A stretch of DNA of 34,368 nucleotides from Chloroflexota bacterium (GTDB lineage: Bacteria > Chloroflexota > Dehalococcoidia > DSTF01 > RBG-16-68-14): the NCBI GenBank assembly GCA_022562155.1, contig JADFPV010000028.1, forward strand, positions 1 to 34,368, given 5' to 3'. Position numbers and translations under genes: made by a program. The notes beneath the pieces are model-generated. The model had not been told where the DNA came from. It did no database searches and was given only the letters and a program-made list of their open reading frames with translations. Positions 27,164-34,368 of the stretch are shown piece by piece. Every line of letters starts with the position of its first letter. Within the stretch, counting starts at the first letter, position 1.

Positions 27164-27601
27164 GTGATGCCGGAGACACCAGCGACCAGCGACAAGGGAC
27201 CAGCGTCCAGCCAACCAGCGTCCAGCAGTCCAGCATCAAGCATCCAGCGTCCAGCCTCCAAACGAGGCGGCCGGCGTCCCGGCGCGGGCGCGCCCAAAGG
27301 CAACATGAACGCCCTGAAATCGGGGCGCTACTCAACCCGCGTCCGCGCCCTCCGAGGCGCCATGGGGGCCATCCCCCGCACTGCCGGCCTCCTCGTCCAG
27401 CTCACCGGCCGCGACCGGCGCAAAATGGAACTCCTCGCCTATGGCCTGCAGTTCTACGCGGAAATCCTGTTCCATATGGCGCGCGGAGGTTCACTCGAAG
27501 ACCTCAACAACATCCGCGTCCGCAACCGCGTCATCTCCGCCATCCCTGTCAGAGACACCAAGCAGATGGTCAGCACAATCCAGGACGCCTTCAATGCCTA
27601 A
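27164..27601 (+). CDS. Small basic protein with RRPGAGAPKGNMNALKSGRYS motif; unknown function
   Basis: Complete ORF. N-terminus encoded by CCAGC-rich minisatellite. PKGNxNALKxGxYS motif. Confidence 0.6.
   Translation: MMPETPATSDKGPASSQPASSSPASSIQRPASKRGGRRPGAGAPKGNMNALKSGRYSTRVRALRGAMGAIPRTAGLLVQLTGRDRRKMELLAYGLQFYAEILFHMARGGSLEDLNNIRVRNRVISAIPVRDTKQMVSTIQDAFNA
27179..27258 (+). repeat. CCAGCGTCCAGC-type minisatellite inside the CDS
   Basis: Three exact CCAGCGTCCAGC copies (27200, 27215, 27244) plus partial units. Confidence 0.7.
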
Positions 27602-27630
27602 CACATCGAACGTCGAACCTCCGAAGCCTT

Positions 27631-27665
27631 GCAGTCGTCGCAACGACTGCCAAGCTCAGCTCCGT
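27631..27665. repeat. Double-hairpin repeat, copy h (first hairpin clear)
   Basis: GCAGTCGT-CGCA-ACGACTGC, CAA, GCTCAGC... Confidence 0.65.
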
Positions 27666-27676
27666 CCTGAGGTCCC

Positions 27677-27824
27677 CCCTGAGCACGTCGAAGGGCCTGT
27701 CGCCTGCCCTGAGCGGAGCCGAAGGGAAGGGCGAAGCTCAGCCGTGTTCGATGCCTAGCGCCACCACCGTACACCTCCCCTCTCCCTGTATGGGAGAGGC
27801 ATGTCCTGAGCGAATTCGAAAGGG
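27677..27824. repeat. Cluster of CCTGAGC-nnn-TCGAAGG-type intergenic repeats
   Basis: CCCTGAGCACGTCGAAGGG (27677), CCCTGAGCGGAGCCGAAGGG (27707), TCCTGAGCGAATTCGAAAGGG (27804). Confidence 0.7.
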
Positions 27825-27966
27825 GCCGGGGGAGAGGGCCAGAACAATTCTGTATCCAGACCAGAATTCAATCATCGAATTCGACGCAACCCGAGCCTGC
27901 CGGCCCGTCTTTCCCGCGAAGTCATTCAAACAATCAGCTAGAATACCGGCGCAGAAGGAGGTCACC

Positions 27967-29286
27967 ATGAAACTGCCGGCCAGAGGACTCACCCGCGACG
28001 AGATCGACCAGCAGCTCCAGCAGGAAGCCACCAAGGACGTCGACTGGAAGGGCGGCAAGCTCTGGACCCTCGTCTACTACGCCGGCGATGACGTCGCCGA
28101 AGTCCTCGGTGAGACGTTCAAGTCCTACCTCTACACCAACGGCCTCGGCCCCACCGCCTTCAAGAGCCTCAAGCGATTCGAGTCCGAGGTCATCGCCATG
28201 ACCGCCAACCTCCTCGGCGATGACAATGCCATCGGCAACATGACCACCGGCGGCACCGAGAGCATCCTCATGGCGACCAAGGCCGCCCGCGACTGGGCCC
28301 GCGACCAAGTCCCGCACATCACCGAGCCCGAACTCATCGTGCCCGTCACCGCCCACCCCGCCTTCGACAAGGCCGCCCACTACCTGGGTGTCACGCTCAA
28401 GCGCGTCCCCATCCGCGACGACCTCCGCGTCGACCTCGATCAGCTCGAAGCCGCGATCACGCCGAACACCATCATGCTCGTCGGCTCCGCCCCAAACTAC
28501 CCCTACGGCACCATCGACGACATCCCCAAGATCGCCGGCATGGCGCTCGCTCGCGGCATCCTCTGCCACGTCGACTCCTGCCTTGGCGGTTTCTTCCTGC
28601 CCTTCATGCGGAAGCTGGGCGAACCGGTGCCTCGGTTCGACTTCACCGTCCCCGGCGTCACCTCCATCTCCGCCGACCTGCACAAGTACGGCTACTCCGT
28701 CCGTGGCACCTCCACCATCATGTACCGCGACGGGGACCTGCGCCGGTATCAGTTCTTCAGCCGCGCCGACTGGCCGGGCGGCCTCTACGGCTCCCCGACC
28801 ATGACCGGCAGCCGCCCCGGCGCCGCCATCGCCGCCTCTTGGGCATTGATGCAGTATCTCGGCGAGGAAGGCTACCTCGACCGCGTCAAGTCGACCATGG
28901 ACACCACTCGAAAGCTCATCGAAGGGATCAACGACATCCCCGGCCTCACCGTCCGCGGCGAGCCCGACATGGCCGTGTTCGCCTTCGGCTCGGACGACTT
29001 CGACTGCTATGCGCTCTCCAGCGCCATGCGCAAACGCTCGTGGGACATCGAACGCCTCCAGCGGCCCAAGAACCTCCACCTCGTCGTCACCCCGAACCAC
29101 GAGAGCGTCGCCGACCAGTTCCTCACCGACCTCCGTGAGGCCTCCGACGAAGTACGGGACCAGCCGGCCACCGAGAGCGGCGAGCCGGCCATCTATGGCG
29201 CGCTGGAGTCAATCGAAGACACATCCAATGTGAACGACCTCATCCTAAACTTCATCGACTCTCTCACCCGCATCGAGTCCGAGTAA
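27967..29286 (+). CDS. Group II PLP-dependent decarboxylase/lyase (sphingosine-1-phosphate lyase/glutamate decarboxylase-like)
   Basis: NMTTGGTESILMATKAAR; HVDSCLGGFFLPF; SISADLHKYGYSVRGTSTIMYRD (PLP lysine). GGAGG before ATG at 27967. Confidence 0.85.
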   Translation: MKLPARGLTRDEIDQQLQQEATKDVDWKGGKLWTLVYYAGDDVAEVLGETFKSYLYTNGLGPTAFKSLKRFESEVIAMTANLLGDDNAIGNMTTGGTESILMATKAARDWARDQVPHITEPELIVPVTAHPAFDKAAHYLGVTLKRVPIRDDLRVDLDQLEAAITPNTIMLVGSAPNYPYGTIDDIPKIAGMALARGILCHVDSCLGGFFLPFMRKLGEPVPRFDFTVPGVTSISADLHKYGYSVRGTSTIMYRDGDLRRYQFFSRADWPGGLYGSPTMTGSRPGAAIAASWALMQYLGEEGYLDRVKSTMDTTRKLIEGINDIPGLTVRGEPDMAVFAFGSDDFDCYALSSAMRKRSWDIERLQRPKNLHLVVTPNHESVADQFLTDLREASDEVRDQPATESGEPAIYGALESIEDTSNVNDLILNFIDSLTRIESE

Positions 29287-29430
29287 GCGCGGCCAAGTTG
29301 GTCTTGGTCTCCGCTCAGCCGCTCCGCCCAGAGGCTCTTCAATCATTCAATATGCGTCTCGTATACTCCGGTTGGTATAGGTGGTCTTTGCTGTAAGTAT
29401 AGGTCTTGATGCCAATCCTGCTTGCGTTAT

Positions 29431-29943
29431 CTATGTCCAGAACTCGGTTCTCTCGGTGTAACTTGCGACGTCGACGATTCGGCGCATCCCCCCAGCCTTA
29501 TCGAACGTTGCAAGGATGAGATTGTACTCCACGGCTGTACTAGCTATCCACAGATCATTCTCCTGAATTCCCAGCTCCTTGCCGGTGGTAGAGTCGACTA
29601 GGTCCTCCACATACTTTTCCTTCAGCCTGCCTCGACGCCCTCTTGTCGCGTAGCGTTGGAACAGGCCAGCACGGATTCGACCAAACGTCTGGGCGGTGTG
29701 CTTTTCGATGGGAAGAATGACGTATTCATCCATTGCGGCCCTATATAGCCTGTGACGTTCAGCGTCAATGGCAGGCGACACACCAAGACCGTACTCGCCT
29801 TCTCCTATTGAGACTGATGAAACATAGATGAGAGCAGCGCTGCTGGCCAACCGGCTCCTCACAGACTCGTGTATCGGAGACTGGGCGTCCCACACGGCGC
29901 TGGCAATATTGGTGTCCAGAAGGTAGCCGTCAGAAGGCGGCAC
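29431..29943 (-). CDS. PIN-domain ribonuclease (VapC-like toxin)
   Basis: YLLDTNIASAVW; GIQENDLWIASTAVEYNLILATFDKAGGM. Confidence 0.8.
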   Translation of the reverse strand: MPPSDGYLLDTNIASAVWDAQSPIHESVRSRLASSAALIYVSSVSIGEGEYGLGVSPAIDAERHRLYRAAMDEYVILPIEKHTAQTFGRIRAGLFQRYATRGRRGRLKEKYVEDLVDSTTGKELGIQENDLWIASTAVEYNLILATFDKAGGMRRIVDVASYTERTEFWT

Positions 29944-29951
29944 AGATGCCT

Positions 29952-32480
29952 CTAGTCAATCTCTGCCAGAGCTTCAGAGATGGCAGCGTCATCAACGATC
30001 GGTAGGCGTTGGAGGGTCGATGTCGCGGTTGCTCGACTCAACTCATCGGAGATGTAGCGGAATAGCGGTAGTGATGGCTTGAATTCCTGTGGAAAGTACT
30101 CGGTGAAGTCCACTGGCCCCGGGCGCGACTGACCCATGAAGAAGTCGAGAATGCGGCGCTCAACACGTGGTGAGAAGTCATACGCCCTTAGTACTTCTGC
30201 ATCGATCTGCAAAAGCAGATCTCTGCCCATTTCCATTGAAGTGATTGATGGGGCTCGAGCACCGCGCCACGCCACATATCGCCGGACGAGCGATGACACG
30301 GCCTGTGACTGCCTGGCGCTCATATTAGGTATGGGAAGTTCTTTCAGCGTTGAGATTCTAATGTCTCGTTGAGCCTCTTCCGTCGCAATGAAGGCGTTTG
30401 CAACGGGACCGTTGAGTATCGCGGCAAGAACTTCTATCGGTAACTCACTGTTTGGCCAAATGGCGTGGAAGTTCTGGTAACAAACGAGACCTTCTGAATC
30501 CGATGCGGCGGTGATTCTCCAATGTCCTCTGCTCCGTCTCCTAGCGTTGACGATAACCTTCGGATCGTCCCAGGGCCACTTGTATGCACCCGTCCGCTGG
30601 AACTCCGGGGAGACGTTGAGATACTCGGTGGCTGACACTCTATAGGGCTCAAGACTGTCTTCGACCGTGTGTAAGCCGCGAGCAAAATTCGACCGGGGCC
30701 GATCTGCGATTAGTTGTTCTGGATTGGTCCTCAGCGGGATTGAGAATTCGATGCCTCGATGGATCTCAGCCAGCTCACCCAGTCGAGGCATTCTTGTTGT
30801 GCCCTTCCATACATCCTGAAGCTGGCTGATCCAAATCTGGTCGTTGTCCAGTTCGGAGTAAACGGAATCGGCTTGAACCTCGCGTTGATACGAGGGGCGA
30901 TGCCACAAATAGAAGTCCTGAAGACCGTCGTCGTAGACCTCAGCTGCGGCCAGCCGAGATGTTGGCTTCCCAAGATCGTAAGCCAGGAGCAACGCCACGT
31001 CAGCCTCAGAATGCCGGAAGACGCTGTCAGGTAGAGCTACAACCTCCAACGACCCGTAAGTCTCTCTAAGCCGAGCCCTGCTTTCCTTGTAACCGAGCCC
31101 CGTCAGTGCAACTCTGGGAAGCACCAGGCCCATCATCGCCGGTGGTGACTGTAGGAGTCGTCGCAACAACTCGGCTGGCTTGTGTGCAGACGCGACAGGG
31201 GCGCTTCGCCGTTCTTCTTGGCTGAAGTCTTCGAAAGGCGGGTTGCTAAGAACGATGCTCGACCTGCGCAGCTGCTGATCGAATGTCGGCGACGAAAAGG
31301 CATCGCCGCGATCGAGCCGCCATCCATCGGGGTTCGGGTAGTCGGCCAGCATGAGTGAGAGCATGCCCACTTCCCTCGCAAAGTCATCGAGCTCAAGCCC
31401 AGCGAGCATCTGGACGAAGTAAGCATGCCTCTCATCGGACGTCATGGTAGGCGCCAGTAGATCGCGTAACCGCCTCATTGCAGCTACTAGGAAGACCGCG
31501 TGACCGGAGAAGGGTTCGAATACTTGTCGCTTGTCCTCGGGCAGGCTTTCAATCGGAAGGTGACTGACGATGTACTCGGCAATTTCTGGGGGAGTCCCAT
31601 GGATCCCAAGTGATTGCCTTGCCTCTGTGCTTACCAAGGTGTTCTCATACACAAAGGCTAGAGCGTCCACAGAAAGGTTCTGAAAATGGAAGCTATCCCG
31701 GATCTTGGCCCAGACTAACTCCTGCACATGCCGGTCATCGAGTACGTGCTCACGTTCTGCCTGATGAAAGTAGAAGTTCTCAACTGACCTAATGGCCTCT
31801 TCGGGGTCATCGTCGAGCCAGGTTCCCGGATGCTTGCGATCTGCGAGGATCTTCGCCGCCAACAGTCTGAAGAGAAGCCGGAAGAGCGCAGCGTAGGTCT
31901 TTGCGTCAACGGCTTGAGATCCTCCCAGCGTATTGACGGCCAAGGAGACCGTCTGGCGAAGGAGTCCATCAAGTTTCGTTCGTACCTCTCGCTCAAGCAG
32001 CGGGAGGAGACCTAAGTCGAAGAAGTCAAGCTGGGCGGTGTCGTCCGCGTTGCGTGCTGTCTTCGCGCTAAGCATGCGTCCTGGGAGCCAATCCTGACGG
32101 TGGCTCTTGAAGAGCGCTGGAATGGCTCGCATTGGAACTTGGTCAAGCAGTACAGGGGCCCCGTGACTCGTCATTTTCCAGCGGAATAAGTGTTGTTCCC
32201 GGACCTCAAAGATTTGCGGTGCGCCCAGTGACCTGTATCGCGCTACAAGAGGTTCACCCCTGGTCCCGTTGGCTGCGACAACCCCAAAGCACGCGTTTCG
32301 ATACGAAGGTGGTTCTTGCGCGAAAGCAGCCAACGGTATGGAATCTACTTCGCGGTCGCCCTGGACAATCTGAGCGAAAGAGTAGTCCTCCTGAAGCAGC
32401 TCATCCACATAGCCGATCCGTCTTAGCTCTTGCTTCAACAGATCGAACCGCTCGGTACGCGGGTCAGTCACGGGCGTCAC
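29952..32480 (-). CDS. Large N6-adenine DNA methylase (NPPF), type I/IIG-like, with C-terminal putative target-recognition region
   Basis: RQVFEPFSGHAVFLVAAMRRLRDLL (divergent motif I), SSIVLSNPPFEDFSQEERR (motif IV), C-terminal PRLGELAEIHRGIEFSIP...LKELPIPNMS. Confidence 0.8.
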   Translation of the reverse strand: MTPVTDPRTERFDLLKQELRRIGYVDELLQEDYSFAQIVQGDREVDSIPLAAFAQEPPSYRNACFGVVAANGTRGEPLVARYRSLGAPQIFEVREQHLFRWKMTSHGAPVLLDQVPMRAIPALFKSHRQDWLPGRMLSAKTARNADDTAQLDFFDLGLLPLLEREVRTKLDGLLRQTVSLAVNTLGGSQAVDAKTYAALFRLLFRLLAAKILADRKHPGTWLDDDPEEAIRSVENFYFHQAEREHVLDDRHVQELVWAKIRDSFHFQNLSVDALAFVYENTLVSTEARQSLGIHGTPPEIAEYIVSHLPIESLPEDKRQVFEPFSGHAVFLVAAMRRLRDLLAPTMTSDERHAYFVQMLAGLELDDFAREVGMLSLMLADYPNPDGWRLDRGDAFSSPTFDQQLRRSSIVLSNPPFEDFSQEERRSAPVASAHKPAELLRRLLQSPPAMMGLVLPRVALTGLGYKESRARLRETYGSLEVVALPDSVFRHSEADVALLLAYDLGKPTSRLAAAEVYDDGLQDFYLWHRPSYQREVQADSVYSELDNDQIWISQLQDVWKGTTRMPRLGELAEIHRGIEFSIPLRTNPEQLIADRPRSNFARGLHTVEDSLEPYRVSATEYLNVSPEFQRTGAYKWPWDDPKVIVNARRRSRGHWRITAASDSEGLVCYQNFHAIWPNSELPIEVLAAILNGPVANAFIATEEAQRDIRISTLKELPIPNMSARQSQAVSSLVRRYVAWRGARAPSITSMEMGRDLLLQIDAEVLRAYDFSPRVERRILDFFMGQSRPGPVDFTEYFPQEFKPSLPLFRYISDELSRATATSTLQRLPIVDDAAISEALAEID

Positions 32481-32682
32481 TCCTCGGCGGCTGTCGCCTC
32501 ACCTGTTTGCAGTACCTCTCGACCTCGCGTTGAGCTGCGTCGGAAAGGATCATACCTCCTATGTCGCTTAGACTTCGGTTCCAATACGGGCTGTTCCTTG
32601 ATGACCTGAGCTTGTGAAGCAGGGCATCCAAGTCTGGCTGCGAGCCGGCTGGGTATGAAATGGTCTTCCGCTTACGTGCCAT
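32464..32682 (-). CDS. 72-aa protein, possible ribbon-helix-helix-like regulator/antitoxin
   Basis: Overlaps the methylase start by 17 bp. KTISYPAGSQPDLDALLHKLRSSR...SLSDIGGMILSDAAQREVERY fits strand-helix-helix. Confidence 0.4.
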   Translation of the reverse strand: MARKRKTISYPAGSQPDLDALLHKLRSSRNSPYWNRSLSDIGGMILSDAAQREVERYCKQVRRQPPRSDARD

Positions 32683-32794
32683 TGCTATGAATATTGTATC
32701 GAACGCTGCCTCATTGTGCCGCAGACTGCAGCAGTGTGATGCGCAAATTCAATCTCGTCACTCGTCCTCCAGTCTGGCGACCAACGTAGCGGAA

Positions 32795-32850
32795 GTGCCA
32801 AATCCCCCTCTGCGCTAACCCGCCTCCCGCGTACGATCTTGTGATCGAGG
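32795..32850 (+). repeat. 56-bp dispersed repeat, copy C
   Basis: GTGCCAAATCCCCCTCTGCGCTAACCCGCCTCCCGCGTACGATCTTGTGATCGAGG. Confidence 0.85.
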
Positions 32851-32908
32851 TGTTGTTGTGCGCCCGGCTCTCGCGGCGCTAACTACTAAGGCGCATACAC
32901 CGAAAAGG

Positions 32909-32924
32909 GGCGATTCTGCAAAAC
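32909..32924 (+). repeat. 16-bp motif GGCGATTCTGCAAAAC
   Basis: Exact match to the reverse complement of 9126-9141. Confidence 0.7.
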
Positions 32925-32954
32925 GAACTTCTCGTACACAGGAAGGCGGAAACC

Positions 32955-33530
32955 ATGGCGAACAACGGCAACACGGCAACCGAGCAAGGCAAAGGCGGCG
33001 GTCCGAAGACCGAGGCCAGCAAGGCCATAGCCGCCAGAAACTCGGCCAGCCACGGCATCACCTCTCCCAACCCGGTGATCCCTGGCATGGAGACCGAGCA
33101 GGACTGGCAGGCCCACCTGGACGGCGTCCGCCAGAGCCTCGACCCGCGGGGCCACCTGGAGTCCGAACTGGCTGACCGCATCGCCCTCTGCCTCTGGCAG
33201 CTCAAGAGGGTGACGAGGCACACCGTCGCCCTCACGGCAAACTCCATTGCAGACGTCGAGATCGACTACGTCCATGGCGTCATGATCACCCACGGCATCC
33301 AGGCCGTCCTCGATGCCGCCGAAGGCAAGCGCCACGACCTGCCCGTCCCAACGCAGGAAGAGCTCGCCCAGACTCGTGAAGTCCGGCTCATGCCCAGCTC
33401 GCGCGAACTCGACAAGATCATGCGCTACGAAAGCCACCTGCACCGGCTGATCGTCCAGACCCTCCGCGACCTCGAAGCCCTCCAGGCGAGGCGCCTCGGC
33501 CGCCCGGTGCATCTCTACAGGAGCTTGTAG
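32955..33530 (+). CDS. Small protein with GGPKTEASKAIAARNSASHGITS N-terminus; unknown function
   Basis: Complete ORF with GGAAGG upstream. PKT...N-A/S-x-x-HGxxS motif. Confidence 0.65.
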   Translation: MANNGNTATEQGKGGGPKTEASKAIAARNSASHGITSPNPVIPGMETEQDWQAHLDGVRQSLDPRGHLESELADRIALCLWQLKRVTRHTVALTANSIADVEIDYVHGVMITHGIQAVLDAAEGKRHDLPVPTQEELAQTREVRLMPSSRELDKIMRYESHLHRLIVQTLRDLEALQARRLGRPVHLYRSL

Positions 33531-33668
33531 TGTGAGAAGCCTCATACTCAACTTTTTGGACGGCTTAGCCCGGCTGGATAAGTAAGCTTAGTATCTGCTA
33601 AGATAAGGCCTAAAACTCCGCACCCCTAGTTAAATGCTAGGCCCGTGCGAGACGGACGGAGGAAGACG

Positions 33669-34368
33669 ATGGTGCAAGCCAAAGAACCGAAGAAGGCCAA
33701 GAAGCAGCGCGACTGGGCGACGGACTATGACATCTTCGCCAAGCAGTACATCAAGGACCCCTTCCCGATTTGGGACAAGCTGCGTGATGAGTGCCCGGTG
33801 GCCCATACGGAGCGCTGGGGCGGCTCCTGGATGCCGACGCGATACGAAGACCTGTTCAACATCGCCCGCGACATCGAGCACTTCTCCTCGCGCGAAGTGC
33901 TGGTCGCCCCCGGCGGCCCGCCTCCGGATGAGGGCGAGGAGGAGTGGGACGACGACTATCCGGAAGCCCTCCGCGACTATGCGCCGGAGGCCCCACCCAT
34001 CACCTCCGACCCGCCGGTCCACACCTGGGCGCGCAAACTCCTCCTACAGCCGTTCTCCGCCAAGTCCGTCGCCAAGTATGAGCAGTTGACAATAGACAAC
34101 TGCAACGAGCTCATTGATGGCTTCATCGACAAGGGCCGCTGCGATGGCGCCGTCGATTATGCCCAGCAGATTCCCTCCTACGTGATCGCCAACATGTTAG
34201 GCATCCCGGATGAGATGCATCCTCAGTTCACCAGCTGGGTGCAGAACTTCCTGGAGTTGGGCCTCACAAACACCGACCTGCAGGCCGAGGCGGGCCAAGC
34301 GATCTACAAGTTCCTCTGGGAGGCAATCGAAGAGCACAAGGAGAATCCCAAGGACGACTTGATCACCT
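33669..34368 (+). CDS. Cytochrome P450, N-terminal part (runs off window; absent from the supplied ORF track)
   Basis: Open frame from ATG 33669: DPFPIWDKLRDECPVAHTERWGGSWMPTRYEDLFNIARDIEHFSSRE...ITSDPPVHTWARKLLLQPFSAKSVAKYE...YVIANMLGIPDE...KDDLIT. Confidence 0.88.
   Translation, partial: MVQAKEPKKAKKQRDWATDYDIFAKQYIKDPFPIWDKLRDECPVAHTERWGGSWMPTRYEDLFNIARDIEHFSSREVLVAPGGPPPDEGEEEWDDDYPEALRDYAPEAPPITSDPPVHTWARKLLLQPFSAKSVAKYEQLTIDNCNELIDGFIDKGRCDGAVDYAQQIPSYVIANMLGIPDEMHPQFTSWVQNFLELGLTNTDLQAEAGQAIYKFLWEAIEEHKENPKDDLIT

Noticed and set aside
27934-29100. 388-aa minus-strand ORF
   Set aside because: Antisense to the well-supported PLP decarboxylase; Gly/Val/Glu-rich composition is a GC-rich mirror-frame artefact.
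33540-33610. CTTAG-TATCTG-CTAAG dyad upstream of the P450 gene
   Set aside because: Only 5-bp arms in an AT-richer spacer; too weak to claim as an operator.

Overview
The window looks like a chromosomal segment from a GC-rich bacterium, plausibly Chloroflexota/Dehalococcoidia-like. That lineage guess is inferred from gene style (F420-type enzymes, LuxR-type cyclase proteins, repeat style) and was not tested by any search. The left part (1-21.6 kb) holds signalling genes (class III cyclase, GGDEF+HD-GYP, AAA ATPase), metabolic genes (amidase, F420-type LLM oxidoreductase, Gfo/Idh/MocA, GTP-PEPCK), a decayed acyl-CoA dehydrogenase, a large YadA/S74-type surface fibre with a dockerin-like neighbour, and small membrane or lipoprotein genes. 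The right part (21.7-32.7 kb) looks like an accessory or defence region. It contains (i) a tightly packed minus-strand operon ParB-like -> SNF2-type helicase -> DUF3883/PD-(D/E)xK protein, divergent from a TSPPY DNA methyltransferase, and (ii) a small RHH-like gene -> large NPPF N6-adenine methylase -> PIN-domain toxin operon. Two non-coding patterns stand out. One is a 56-bp repeat in three copies, two of them just upstream of small 'N-A-x-x-x-G-x-x-S' proteins. The other is a dispersed double-hairpin repeat whose stems change by compensatory substitutions. The best candidate for an undescribed system is the four-gene ParB/helicase/nuclease/methylase module. No tRNA, rRNA or CRISPR was seen. 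All family calls come from reading motifs by eye; no database search was run.
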